Shown: one piece after another, positions 17,235-25,752 of the stretch | How positions within the stretch are numbered: the first letter of the stretch is position 1 | Layout of the letters: the number at the start of each line of letters is the position of its first letter | NCBI RefSeq assembly: GCF_016132445.1 | Contig: NZ_CP046056.1 | Coordinates: 496,001-560,000, forward strand | Direction: 5' to 3' | DNA from: Venatoribacter cucullus | GTDB taxonomy: Bacteria; Pseudomonadota; Gammaproteobacteria; Pseudomonadales; Oceanobacteraceae | Length of the DNA: 64,000 nucleotides | The notes under the pieces: generated by a model | What the model was told of the DNA's origin: nothing | Databases searched by the model: none | Seen by the model: only the letters and a program-made list of their open reading frames with translations | Position numbers and translations under genes: made by a program

Positions 17235-17885
17235 ATGACAATCGAAAGTAAACGTCGTGCTGTATTTACTGTGTTGTCGGACTATCTGCGCGGGGAAACC
17301 CTGTGGGAAGCCATGTGGCGCTGGCAAAATCAGTTTGCCGATAAATCCCAGTACGAATTAAATGGATTTTTATCGCAGTGCGGAGATATTCCGGAAATAT
17401 CCGCCAACCGGCCCCAGCTGTACCGGCAATTAATAAGCCAGCTGATGGCCAACAGCAACGGCTTAAAACCAGACCCCATCGAGCAGATGCTGCAGTACCG
17501 CCAGCAGCAGGAAGCGCTGGGCGTATTTGCAGCCGACAGTGCTGACTGGAGCCAGGCCTTCAGCAGTGTGCTGGAGCATCTGTTCGGCCAGTTGCGTTCC
17601 GATACCGCACGGCAGGTAAAACGCTTTGCCAGCGAACAGGCTGTGCGCAATGGCCTGCCGCAAAACATCGCCTATGCCTTCACCTTATGGGAGCAGGGCG
17701 GTGACCCCATCGCCGTGCAGGGCGCGCCGCTGGTGCAGCTGAAGCGCCTGCTGAACTTTGTTTACATCGGCTTGTGTGAATACCTGGGCCCGGTGGATGC
17801 TGACCGCATTCTCAGCCTCAGCATCCGCAGTGCCGGGGCGGATCGCCGCCATAATGCCGACCCGCGGTTGCTGCTGGAAAAGTAA
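17235..17885 (+). CDS. Hypothetical protein
   Basis: A 216-residue, soluble, mostly helical-looking protein with no signal peptide or membrane helix. It is Gln- and Leu-rich (LYRQLISQLM, EQMLQYRQQQEALG) and contains WQNQFADKSQYELNGFL near residue 30. I do not recognise a family. The codon use resembles its neighbours and the ORF fills its gap, supporting a real gene. It lies downstream of amt beyond the 17-bp repeats and 104 bases ahead of purU. No catalytic motif was seen. Confidence 0.6.
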   Translation: MTIESKRRAVFTVLSDYLRGETLWEAMWRWQNQFADKSQYELNGFLSQCGDIPEISANRPQLYRQLISQLMANSNGLKPDPIEQMLQYRQQQEALGVFAADSADWSQAFSSVLEHLFGQLRSDTARQVKRFASEQAVRNGLPQNIAYAFTLWEQGGDPIAVQGAPLVQLKRLLNFVYIGLCEYLGPVDADRILSLSIRSAGADRRHNADPRLLLEK

Positions 17886-17989
17886 GTTCGGGGTGCTTTG
17901 GTTATAAGCAGCGGTATCGGGGGGTAACATCCGGCGCCAACTGGCAGTAAACTAGCGGCCATTCATTCCGACGATGCATGAGATCCGCT

Positions 17990-18841
17990 ATGGAACCCGT
18001 TTACCGCTTAACCATTTCCTGCCCTGACCGTGTTGGCATTGTGGCCAAGGTGGGGCAGTTTTTTTCCGGCCACGGCGGCTGGATTGTGGAAGCCAACCAT
18101 TATTCCGACCCGGTCAGTGGCCACTTCTTTATGCGCCACTGCATCCGCGTCAATTCTTTACCCTTCGGGCTGGAAGAACTGAAAGCGCAGTTTGCCCCCA
18201 TTGCTGAAGAGTTTGGCATGGACTGGCAGGTAAATGATTCCGGCGCACCGAAAAAAGTAATTTTAATGGCCAGTAAAGAAAGCCACTGCCTGGTGGATTT
18301 ACTGCACCGCTGGCACAGTAAAGAACTGCACTGTGACATTCCCTGTGTTATTTCCAACCACGATACGCTGCGTTCACTGGTGGAATGGCACGGCATTCCG
18401 TTTTTCCACGTACCGGTCGACCCGGCCAATAAAGCCGAGCACTTCGCCCGCGTGAACGCCATTGTGGAAGAACACAAAGCCGACACCATTGTGCTGGCGC
18501 GCTATATGCAAATTATTCCGCCGGAACTGTGCAGCCGTTACCACGGCCAGGTGATTAATATTCACCACAGTTTCTTGCCGTCGTTTGTTGGGGCCAAGCC
18601 TTACCATCAGGCCGCCGAGCGCGGCGTAAAACTGATTGGTGCCACCTGCCATTACGTTACCCCCGAGCTGGACGCCGGCCCGATTATTGACCAGGACGTT
18701 ATTCGCATCAGCCATAACGACACCGTCGACGACATGGTGCGGTTGGGTAAAGACGTGGAAAAAATGGTGCTGGCGCGCGGGGTGCGCAGCCATTTGGAAG
18801 ATCGGGTGCTGCTGCACGGCAATAAAACCATTGTTTTTTAA
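17990..18841 (+). CDS. purU: Formyltetrahydrofolate deformylase
   Basis: A 283-residue enzyme hydrolysing 10-formyl-tetrahydrofolate to tetrahydrofolate and formate, balancing one-carbon pools. An N-terminal ACT domain (YRLTISCPDRVGIVAKVGQFF, about residues 5-85) is followed by a formyltransferase-type domain with NIHHSFLPSFVGAKPYHQA, which carries the catalytic Asn and His, and LIGATCHYVTPELDAGPII with the Asp. ATG 17978 in the same frame is an alternative start four codons upstream; MEPVYRL fits the family better. Confidence 0.93.
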   Translation: MEPVYRLTISCPDRVGIVAKVGQFFSGHGGWIVEANHYSDPVSGHFFMRHCIRVNSLPFGLEELKAQFAPIAEEFGMDWQVNDSGAPKKVILMASKESHCLVDLLHRWHSKELHCDIPCVISNHDTLRSLVEWHGIPFFHVPVDPANKAEHFARVNAIVEEHKADTIVLARYMQIIPPELCSRYHGQVINIHHSFLPSFVGAKPYHQAAERGVKLIGATCHYVTPELDAGPIIDQDVIRISHNDTVDDMVRLGKDVEKMVLARGVRSHLEDRVLLHGNKTIVF

Positions 18842-18873
18842 GCAGGACGCTTAACGGGAGACGGGAGAGGCTG

Positions 18874-18981
18874 GTAGGAGCGGCATTTTTGCCGCGATGT
18901 CCGCCAACGGCGGGCCGATAAACATCAACGCGGTGAAGGCGGGTTTAACAACCCGAATCGTGACAAAAATGTCACTCCTAC
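18874..18981. repeat. REP-like inverted pair, copy A (108 bp)
   Basis: Two 24-base hairpin units in opposite orientation enclose about 60 bases. The left unit reads GTAGGAG, arm CGGC, ATTTTT, arm GCCG, CGA; the right unit, read in reverse, has arms TGAC/GTCA. The inner segment matches the reverse complement of copy C (28833-28940), so A and C are copies of one element in opposite orientation. The 422-bp gap 18842-19263 holds this copy, copy B, short GGGAGAC and GAACGCCCAACG repeats and the thiolase terminator. Confidence 0.9.
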
Positions 18982-19028
18982 AATTCGGGCACGCCCAACG
19001 CTCAACTCCGAACGCCCAACGAATAAAT

Positions 19029-19132
19029 GTAGGAGCGGCATTTTTGCCGCGATAGAGCGTCAGAGGCTGCAATTTTGCAGCATGATATAAGCGGGCCTGC
19101 GGCCCGAATCGGGACAAAAATGTCCCTCCTAC
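19029..19132. repeat. REP-like inverted pair, copy B (104 bp), plus a decayed unit
   Basis: The left unit is identical to that of copy A. The right unit, read in reverse, has arms GGAC/GTCC. The inner segment differs from copies A and C. A further decayed unit (GAAAAATTCCCCTCCTACA) follows at about 19143-19162, in the same orientation as the right unit. Confidence 0.9.
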
Positions 19133-19185
19133 AACCTGCGCTGAAAAATTCCCCTCCTACAACCCCGCTGAATTACCGGCATAAA

Positions 19186-19219
19186 AAAACGGGAGGTACC
19201 CAAAGGCATCTCCCGTTTT
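19186..19219 (-). terminator. Intrinsic terminator after the thiolase gene
   Basis: AAACGGGAG/CTCCCGTTT forms a 9-bp stem around 14 bases, with a T-run in the minus direction (AAAAAAA on the plus strand at 19183-19189), 45 bases past the stop. Confidence 0.75.
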
Positions 19220-19263
19220 CCGTTCAGCGTGCCGCCAGCGGCGGCACCAGCCATCAAACCCGA

Positions 19264-20451
19264 TTAAACCAGTTCAATCGCTACTGCTACGGCTTCACCG
19301 CCACCGATACACAGGCCGGCAACACCTTTCTTGCCGCCGGTGTTTTTCAGCGCGTTCATCAGGGTAACAATCAGGCGTGAGCCGGTAGAACCCACCGGGT
19401 GGCCCTGGGCGCAGGCGCCGCCGTAAATGTTCACCTTGTTGATGTCCAGCTTCAGCTCGTCGATTGGCATCATCGCTACCATGGCGAAGGCTTCGTTGAT
19501 CTCGAACAGATCCACGTCGTCTTTGCTCCAGCCGGCTTTGGCCAACACTTTTTCAATGGCGCCAACCGGAGCCACGGTGAACTCAGACGGATGCTGTGAC
19601 TGAGTGCTGTGCGCCACAATGCGTGCCAGCGGCTTAACGCCTTTGGCTTCAGCAGTGGCTTCGCTCATCAACACCAGTGCTGACGCGCCATCAGAAATAG
19701 ACGAAGCGTTAGCGGCAGTAATGGTACCGTCTTTGGCAAACGCCGGGCGCAGGCTCGGGATTTTGTCGATGTTGGCGTTAAACGGCTGTTCGTCCTGCTC
19801 AACCAGCGTTTCACCTTTGCGGCTGACCACTTTCACCGGCACGATTTCAGCGGCATTCAGGCCTTTTTCGATGGCGTCTTTGGCGCGGGTGAGTGACATA
19901 ATGGCGTAGTTATCCATCTGCTCACGGGTGTAGCCTTTTTTGTCGGCCATTTCCTGCGCGAAGGCACCCATCAGTTTGCCGGTTTCGGCATCCTGCAGAC
20001 CATCGAGGAACATATGGTCTTGCGGCGCGCTGCCGGCACCCATGCGGAAACCGTTACGCACACCTTCCAGCACGTAAGGCGCGTTGGACATAGACTCCAT
20101 ACCACCGGCAATCACAACCTCGGCCGAGCCGGCTTTAATAATGTCGTGCGCCAGCATGGTGGCTTTCATGCCAGAACCACACAGCTTGTTAATGGTGGTG
20201 GCACCGGTGGCATCCGGCAGGCCGGCTTTGCGCATGGCCTGACGCGCCGGGCCTTGCTTCAGGCCGGCGGGCAGCACGTTGCCCATAATCACTTCCTGCA
20301 CATCGGCAGCATCAATACCGGCGCGCTTAACCGCTTCGGTAATGGCAATGGCGCCCAGGTCGGTGGCGCTGACGCTGGACAGGCTGCCCATAAAACCACC
20401 CATTGGGGTACGGGCGCCGGCAACAATAACAACAGAATCTTGCTTGGACAT
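19264..20451 (-). CDS. Acetyl-CoA C-acetyltransferase (thiolase)
   Basis: A 395-residue thiolase condensing or cleaving acetoacetyl-CoA-type substrates. The catalytic residues are present: Cys91 (NKLCGSGMKA) as nucleophile, His351 (CAQGHPVGSTGSR) and Cys381 (LCIGGGE). NEAFAMV near residue 318 is the third family motif. Length and motifs fit the biosynthetic/degradative AtoB/PhaA group rather than FadA. It stands alone with its own terminator, so the physiological role (polyhydroxyalkanoate, ketone body or amino-acid catabolism) cannot be decided from the sequence. Confidence 0.93.
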   Translation of the reverse strand: MSKQDSVVIVAGARTPMGGFMGSLSSVSATDLGAIAITEAVKRAGIDAADVQEVIMGNVLPAGLKQGPARQAMRKAGLPDATGATTINKLCGSGMKATMLAHDIIKAGSAEVVIAGGMESMSNAPYVLEGVRNGFRMGAGSAPQDHMFLDGLQDAETGKLMGAFAQEMADKKGYTREQMDNYAIMSLTRAKDAIEKGLNAAEIVPVKVVSRKGETLVEQDEQPFNANIDKIPSLRPAFAKDGTITAANASSISDGASALVLMSEATAEAKGVKPLARIVAHSTQSQHPSEFTVAPVGAIEKVLAKAGWSKDDVDLFEINEAFAMVAMMPIDELKLDINKVNIYGGACAQGHPVGSTGSRLIVTLMNALKNTGGKKGVAGLCIGGGEAVAVAIELV

Positions 20452-20606
20452 AACTGCTCCTGAATACGGGAATCGTTAAAAAACCCCGGCATTTTAAGGG
20501 AAGCCCGCGCAGAAACCTAATGTTGACACTGCCTGCTGACTATTAACTGAACAGCCGCATGCTGATGCCGGAATATTCGTTACACGCAGATACAAAATCT
20601 GAGGGG

Positions 20607-20622
20607 TGATTCCATGGAATCA
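20607..20622. promoter_or_regulatory. Perfect 16-bp palindrome upstream of the DUF1302 gene
   Basis: TGATTCCATGGAATCA is a perfect palindrome in the 317-bp gap 20452-20768. A related GTGGATTCCAC stands at about 20726-20736, nearer the gene. The spacing and symmetry suggest an operator; the regulator is not identifiable. I see nothing else in the gap. Confidence 0.45.
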
Positions 20623-20768
20623 TACTTTCGAGTGATGAGGGTGATAGTAGGCCACATTATAGTCGGCGTATCCCGAATGGCTTTTAAGTTCCGTACGGCC
20701 AATTCTGGGGGCAAAAAACAATAATGGTGGATTCCACTATGACAATAATAAGTAAAGGGTCTGGTTCT

Positions 20769-22673
20769 ATGATGAAAAAGCTACCTTTGGCGCTGGCAGT
20801 ATCGGCACTGAGTGCCATGCCTGCTGTGGCTGCTGAATTCAACTTTGGTGATCTGAGTATGCAGATCGACAATAACATCAGTTATGGTGTGGCCTGGCGT
20901 ACCGAAAAGCCCGATAACGGTCAGATTATGCCCGATAATATTGGTATTTCAGGCGGATCTACCAGTCATGGTTCATCGTACAACTACGATGATGGCACTC
21001 TGAACTATAAACAGGGCGATATTTACAGCAACGTCTTTAAGTGGAACGGCGACCTAGAGCTGAGTTACCAAAACTACGGTGCCTTTGTACGTGCCCGCGC
21101 CTGGTACGACACCGCCATTATGGATTCCAAAACCAACTTTAAGCCTATCGCGGATGATGCCCGCGATTACGCTGGCCGTAACGCTGAAATTCTGGATGCA
21201 TTCGTGTGGGGTGACTTTACCGTAGCTGATCGTCCACTGAACGTACGCTTGGGTCGTCAGGTGGTGAACTGGGGTGAGAGTACCTTTATTCAGGGTGGCA
21301 TTAATAGTGTTAACCCGGTTGATGCGATGGCATTCCGTCGTCCAGGCGCAGAGGTTAAAGAGGGGCTTTTGCCAGTCAATATGGCGTTTGCTTCTTTCGG
21401 CCTTACTGATAGCACATCTCTTGAGGTGTTTTATCAGCTGGAATGGGCAGAAACCCGTGTTGACCCATGCGGTACTTTCTTCTCTACCATTGACTTCGTA
21501 TATGAAGGTTGCGGCAACGTAGTAATCGGTAGCGGCTTCAATGAAGCAAATGTACCTGAATCACTGCGTCCAGCTTCGGTTGTAACTCGTTTGGACGACC
21601 GTAAACCACGTGATGATGGTCAGTTTGGTATTGCCTTGCGTTCATATATCGGTGGCACTGAATTTGGTGCGTACTATATGAATATCCATAGCCGTATGCC
21701 TTATATCAGCGGTCGTGTGGGTACTTATGGTGGTATTGCAGCGCAATCGTTGTTAGCTGATTTCGCAGCTGTTCCATCAATTGCTGCAGCTTTGAATGAT
21801 GCAGATTTTGTGGCAAACCTGCGTAACCCTGAGTTCCAAATTGCATATCCTGAAGATATTCAAATTATGGGCTTAAGCTTCTCGACCGGTCTGCCTAACG
21901 GCGCGTCTTTAGGCGGTGAAATTAGCTACCGTCCAGATACTCCAATCCAATGGAACGCCTTTGAGTTGATCTTGGGTGGTTTACAGCAAAACAGCTTGAT
22001 GTACCAAGATCGCGGTGGTGATTTAAGTTTGCTGGGATTGTTAGGCGGATTTAACGATGCAATGACCGCAGCGGATCCTACGCAAGCACGTATTGATACT
22101 GTTAATGGTGCCGTAGGCGGACAAATTTTGGATGGTTGGGATAAATTAGATGTGTGGCAAGCACAGCTGACCTATATCCAATTCTTTGACCGTGTACTGG
22201 GTGCTGATCGTTTAGCAATGGTAGTTGAAGGTGGTGTAACTCACGTAGCCGATCTGCCAAGCAAAAGCAAAGCACGTTATGGCCGTTCCGGTGCTTACGG
22301 TATCGGTGATGCATTTGCCGATTGCGCAAGTACAACTGCATCTACAGCTAACTCCAACTCTACTTACTGTACTGATGAAGGTTACGTAACTGAATGGTCA
22401 GGTGGTGTGCGTCTGCGTGCGGGTCTGGACTTCAACAACGCCTTTGCTGGTGTGAACATGACCCCGAACCTGTCTCTGTCTTATGACCGGGGTTACGGTC
22501 CGGAGCCGGGTGCTCAGTTCATTGATGAACGTTTAACTTACTCCCTGGGTGTGTCGTTCGTGTACCTGAACAACGCATCACTGGATGTTGCTTACACCGG
22601 TTTCAGTGGCAACCGTTACGATCAGATGGTCGACCGTGACAACGTATCCCTGGCGCTGAAATACGCATTCTGA
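20769..22673 (+). CDS. DUF1302-family outer-membrane protein
   Basis: A 634-residue exported protein. The frame is open from 20724 but MMKKLPLALAVSALSAMPAVAA at 20769 is a clean signal peptide. NNISYGVAWRTE, LRLGRQVVNWGE-type (NVRLGRQVVNWGEST) and FRRPGAEVKEGLLP are typical of DUF1302 proteins, and the C-terminus ends in NVSLALKYAF, an outer-membrane barrel ending. The downstream gene is DUF1329, the usual partner. Pairs of this kind occur in Pseudomonas and hydrocarbon-degrading marine bacteria and are linked to lipid or hydrophobic-compound use, without an established reaction. The middle third (about 21360-22360) is visibly richer in A+T than either end. Confidence 0.88.
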   Translation: MMKKLPLALAVSALSAMPAVAAEFNFGDLSMQIDNNISYGVAWRTEKPDNGQIMPDNIGISGGSTSHGSSYNYDDGTLNYKQGDIYSNVFKWNGDLELSYQNYGAFVRARAWYDTAIMDSKTNFKPIADDARDYAGRNAEILDAFVWGDFTVADRPLNVRLGRQVVNWGESTFIQGGINSVNPVDAMAFRRPGAEVKEGLLPVNMAFASFGLTDSTSLEVFYQLEWAETRVDPCGTFFSTIDFVYEGCGNVVIGSGFNEANVPESLRPASVVTRLDDRKPRDDGQFGIALRSYIGGTEFGAYYMNIHSRMPYISGRVGTYGGIAAQSLLADFAAVPSIAAALNDADFVANLRNPEFQIAYPEDIQIMGLSFSTGLPNGASLGGEISYRPDTPIQWNAFELILGGLQQNSLMYQDRGGDLSLLGLLGGFNDAMTAADPTQARIDTVNGAVGGQILDGWDKLDVWQAQLTYIQFFDRVLGADRLAMVVEGGVTHVADLPSKSKARYGRSGAYGIGDAFADCASTTASTANSNSTYCTDEGYVTEWSGGVRLRAGLDFNNAFAGVNMTPNLSLSYDRGYGPEPGAQFIDERLTYSLGVSFVYLNNASLDVAYTGFSGNRYDQMVDRDNVSLALKYAF

Positions 22674-22711
22674 TAACTGGCTCAAAACAGAATTATTGAG
22701 GTTTATGAACC

Positions 22712-24073
22712 ATGCTGAAAAAACACTATAAAACCTGGGGCAGCGCTATCGCGCTGTCCCTGATGGTAAGCGCGGCGAATGCGGCGGTATCTCCGGCTGA
22801 AGCGGCCAAACTGGGCAAGCAGTTAACCCCAATCGGTGCTGAAATGGCCGGTAAGGGCGACATTCCGGCCTGGACCGGTGGTTTAACCACCATGCCGGCA
22901 GGCGTGGCTAAAGGCGACAAGCTGGTGAATCCGTTCCCGGATGACAAGCCGAAGTTCGTGATTACGGCGGCTAACTACAAGCAATACGCGGCCAACTTAA
23001 CCGACGGCCAGAAAGCGATGTTTGAAAAGTACCCGGAAACTTACCGTATGCCGGTGTACCAGACTCGTCGTACGGCGGCATACCCGCAGCACATTTACGA
23101 TTCCAGCAAAACCAACGCCACCACCACCAAACTGCTGGACGGTGGTAACGGTCTGGCGAACTTCGTGGAAGGTGTGGCTTTCCCGATTCCGCAAAACGGT
23201 CTGGAAGTGGTGTGGAACCACATCGTTCGTTACCGTGGCGGCAGCGTAAGCCGTATTGTTGGTCAGGCTACTCCGCAAGCCAATGGCGATTATTCCATTG
23301 TGCGTCTGCAGGATGAGTTTACCTTCCGTACCAAGCTGACCGACTTCGCGCCGGATAAAGACGAAAACGTACTGTTCTACTTCAAGCAGGACGTGCTGTC
23401 TCCGGCTCGCCTGGCGGGTAACGTACTGCTGGTACACGAAACACTGGATCAGGTAAAAGAACCGCGTAAGGCCTGGGTATATAATGCCGGTCAGCGTCGT
23501 GTGCGTCTGGCTCCGCAGGTGTCTTACGATGGTCCGGGTACTGCCGCCGATGGTATGCGTACCTCTGACAACCTGGATATGTACAACGGTGCTCCGGATC
23601 GTTACGACTGGAAACTGATCGGCAAGCAGGAAGTGTACATTCCGTACAACTCTTACAAGCTGAAAGATCCGTCGGTTAAGTACGATGAGATCGTTAAAGC
23701 CGGCCACATCAATCAGGATCTGACCCGCTATGAACTGCACCGCGTGTGGAAAGTAGAAGCCACCCTGAAAGATGGCAAGCGCCATGTGTACGCCAAGCGT
23801 GTGTTCTACTTTGATGAAGACACCTGGCAAGCCGTTCAGATCGACCATTACGATGGCCGTGGTGAACTGTGGCGTGTGGCTGAAGCACACAGCGTGATGT
23901 ACTACGACTACCTGGTGCCCTGGTACGCCGTGGAAACCCTGTACGATCTGAACTCTGGCCGTTACCTGGTGCTGGGTCTGGATAACGAAGAACCGACTTC
24001 TTACAACTTCGGCTTCCAGCGCAGCAGCGGTGACTACACTCCGGCGGCCCTGCGTCGCAGTGGTGTACGCTAA
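22712..24073 (+). CDS. DUF1329-family periplasmic lipoprotein-like protein
   Basis: A 453-residue exported protein with signal peptide MLKKHYKTWGSAIALSLMVSAANA. LTPIGAEMAGKGDIPAWTGG near residues 38-57 and the YNAGQRRVRLAPQVSYDGPG segment near 260 are hallmark DUF1329 sequences; the fold is thought to resemble lipoprotein carriers such as LolA/LolB. It lies 38 bases after the DUF1302 gene, in one operon, and is followed by a strong terminator. The pair probably moves or binds a hydrophobic ligand between envelope compartments; this is inference. Confidence 0.9.
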   Translation: MLKKHYKTWGSAIALSLMVSAANAAVSPAEAAKLGKQLTPIGAEMAGKGDIPAWTGGLTTMPAGVAKGDKLVNPFPDDKPKFVITAANYKQYAANLTDGQKAMFEKYPETYRMPVYQTRRTAAYPQHIYDSSKTNATTTKLLDGGNGLANFVEGVAFPIPQNGLEVVWNHIVRYRGGSVSRIVGQATPQANGDYSIVRLQDEFTFRTKLTDFAPDKDENVLFYFKQDVLSPARLAGNVLLVHETLDQVKEPRKAWVYNAGQRRVRLAPQVSYDGPGTAADGMRTSDNLDMYNGAPDRYDWKLIGKQEVYIPYNSYKLKDPSVKYDEIVKAGHINQDLTRYELHRVWKVEATLKDGKRHVYAKRVFYFDEDTWQAVQIDHYDGRGELWRVAEAHSVMYYDYLVPWYAVETLYDLNSGRYLVLGLDNEEPTSYNFGFQRSSGDYTPAALRRSGVR

Positions 24074-24112
24074 GCAATCTGACGAACCGGGGTAACCCGG
24101 TTCTGCAGACAC

Positions 24113-24141
24113 AAAAAACCCGGCCTGTGCCGGGTTTTTTT
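24113..24141 (+). terminator. Intrinsic terminator after the DUF1302/DUF1329 operon
   Basis: CCCGGC/GCCGGG with A6 and T7 flanks forms a 12-bp stem around CTGT, 40 bases past the stop. Confidence 0.9.
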
Positions 24142-24170
24142 ATGCCTGTTGTTTCAGCAAATACCGGGGT

Positions 24171-24701
24171 TCAGAAGTTGTACACCAGGCTGGCCTGCAG
24201 CACGCTGCTGGCGTCTTTCTTAATGTATTCGCCGCGCAGGTCCAGGTATTTGTTCAGGTGCAGGCCGGCACCGGCGCCAATAATCAGGCCGTCGTCGTCA
24301 CCGCCGTCCAGCCCTAAGCGGCCAATGGCGAACAGGTTTGGGTTAATTTCCGGCAGGTCTTTCGCAATGGTGCCGGCGATCCACAGGCCGCTGATATCGG
24401 TGCCGTCGGCATAGAAGTCGTCGGTCTGGCCGTACCCCAGTTCTACGGTGGTAACCACATCCGGCATGCGGTTGCTCAGTTCGTAACCTACAAACAGGTT
24501 GATACCGGCGGCATCGGCACTGCGGCCACCAAAGGGCATGTCGATGTGGTTGTAGGAAACACCAGCGCCCAGGTGCAGGCGGTTTTTATCAAAGCCACTG
24601 GCGGCCTGCTCGGCGTTTACCTGCAGGCTGAACAGGGGCAGGGCGGTAGCGATGGCCATTGCCAGGGGCGTTGTCAGGGCTTTGGGCAGTAATGTGTTCA
24701 T
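24171..24701 (-). CDS. Small outer-membrane beta-barrel protein
   Basis: A 176-residue protein with a signal peptide ending near LQVNA and alternating short strands typical of an eight-stranded barrel: LHLGAGVSYNHIDM, INLFVGYEL, VTTVELGYGQ, LIIGAGAGLHLN. The C-terminus SVLQASLVYNF ends in the aromatic residue used for outer-membrane insertion. It resembles OmpA/OmpX-like barrels of unknown ligand. It lies 25 bases after srkA on the same strand, so the two may be co-transcribed. Confidence 0.75.
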   Translation of the reverse strand: MNTLLPKALTTPLAMAIATALPLFSLQVNAEQAASGFDKNRLHLGAGVSYNHIDMPFGGRSADAAGINLFVGYELSNRMPDVVTTVELGYGQTDDFYADGTDISGLWIAGTIAKDLPEINPNLFAIGRLGLDGGDDDGLIIGAGAGLHLNKYLDLRGEYIKKDASSVLQASLVYNF

Positions 24702-24726
24702 GGAGTGTCCTTATTGTTCGGATTGT

Positions 24727-25728
24727 TTAATAGGGGTACAGACTTAACGGCGGTTCCTGCAGCGCGGCGGTTTGTTCGCGCAGCGCCAGAATGTGTTCCG
24801 ACCAGAAACGATGGCTGCCAAACCACGGAAAGGCCGCCGGAAAGGCCGGGTCCTGCCAGCGGGTACATAACCAGGCCGCGTATTTCATTAAGCGTAAGGT
24901 GCGCAGTGACTCAATAAGCGGCAGTTCGTGCACCGGCAGCGGCCGGAACATTTCATAACCTTCCTGAATGACCATTAACTGCTGCTGTTGTTCCGCCCGG
25001 CTGCCACTTAACAGCATCCAGATATCCTGCATGGCCGGGCCCTGCAGGCAGTCGTCAAAGTCCACCATGTACAGCACTTCATCGCGCAGCAGCAGGTTGC
25101 CGGTGTGCAGGTCGCCGTGCAGACGTAACGATTGCGTCGGCGTTTCCTGCCAGCGTTGCTGTACCAGCTTAATCAGGTCATCGGTCAGGCTTTGGTAGTT
25201 ATGACGGTAATCGTCGGGCAGCAGACCAGAGGCCAGCACCTGCTGTTGCGCCAGCTGTAGGTCAGCCGGCCCCTGCATTACGGGCCGGTGCTGAAAGTTC
25301 TTGTGGGCGCCGGCCTGATGCAGGCGCGCCAGCCAGCGGCCCAGCAGTTCCAGATCGTCGTCGTTGCTCAGTTCCGGTGCCTGGCCGCCGCGGCGTGGAA
25401 ACAGGGCAAAGTAAAAACCGCTGTGCTCAAACAGGCTGTTGCCATTAATAACCAGCGGGGCGACCACTGGCAGGTCTTCCTGTTGCAGTTCCAGTAAAAA
25501 ATCCAGTTCTTCCTGAATGCAGGCACGGCTCCAGCGGTTGGGCCGGTAGAACTTGGCGATGATGGGCTGCTGGTCTTCAATGCCCACCTGATACACGCGG
25601 TTTTCGTAACTGTTTAACGGTAATACGCGGGCATCGCAGTAAAACCCCAGGCTTTCGACCGCGTCCATCACTTTGTCCTGGCTGAGCAGGCTGTATGGGT
25701 GTTGCTGGGCAGAATCGGTGTCGGTCAT
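24727..25728 (-). CDS. srkA: Stress response serine/threonine kinase A
   Basis: A 333-residue kinase of the YihE/SrkA type with a choline-kinase-like fold. SYENRVYQVGIEDQQPIIAK near residue 40 provides the ATP-binding lysine, LRLHGDLHTGNLLL near 200 the catalytic loop with Asp and Asn, and MVDFDDCLQGP the metal-binding Asp. In E. coli it protects against death by reactive oxygen and counters MazEF-type killing. Length and motifs match the family throughout. The gene ends 25 bases before the barrel gene and starts 24 bases after comF ends. Confidence 0.93.
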   Translation of the reverse strand: MTDTDSAQQHPYSLLSQDKVMDAVESLGFYCDARVLPLNSYENRVYQVGIEDQQPIIAKFYRPNRWSRACIQEELDFLLELQQEDLPVVAPLVINGNSLFEHSGFYFALFPRRGGQAPELSNDDDLELLGRWLARLHQAGAHKNFQHRPVMQGPADLQLAQQQVLASGLLPDDYRHNYQSLTDDLIKLVQQRWQETPTQSLRLHGDLHTGNLLLRDEVLYMVDFDDCLQGPAMQDIWMLLSGSRAEQQQQLMVIQEGYEMFRPLPVHELPLIESLRTLRLMKYAAWLCTRWQDPAFPAAFPWFGSHRFWSEHILALREQTAALQEPPLSLYPY

Positions 25729-25752
25729 ACGGCCTCCTGATGTTGGCGCGCA

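Noticed and set aside
22997-24112. 371-codon open frame opposite the DUF1329 gene
   Set aside because: Antisense to a clearly identified gene; no family resemblance.
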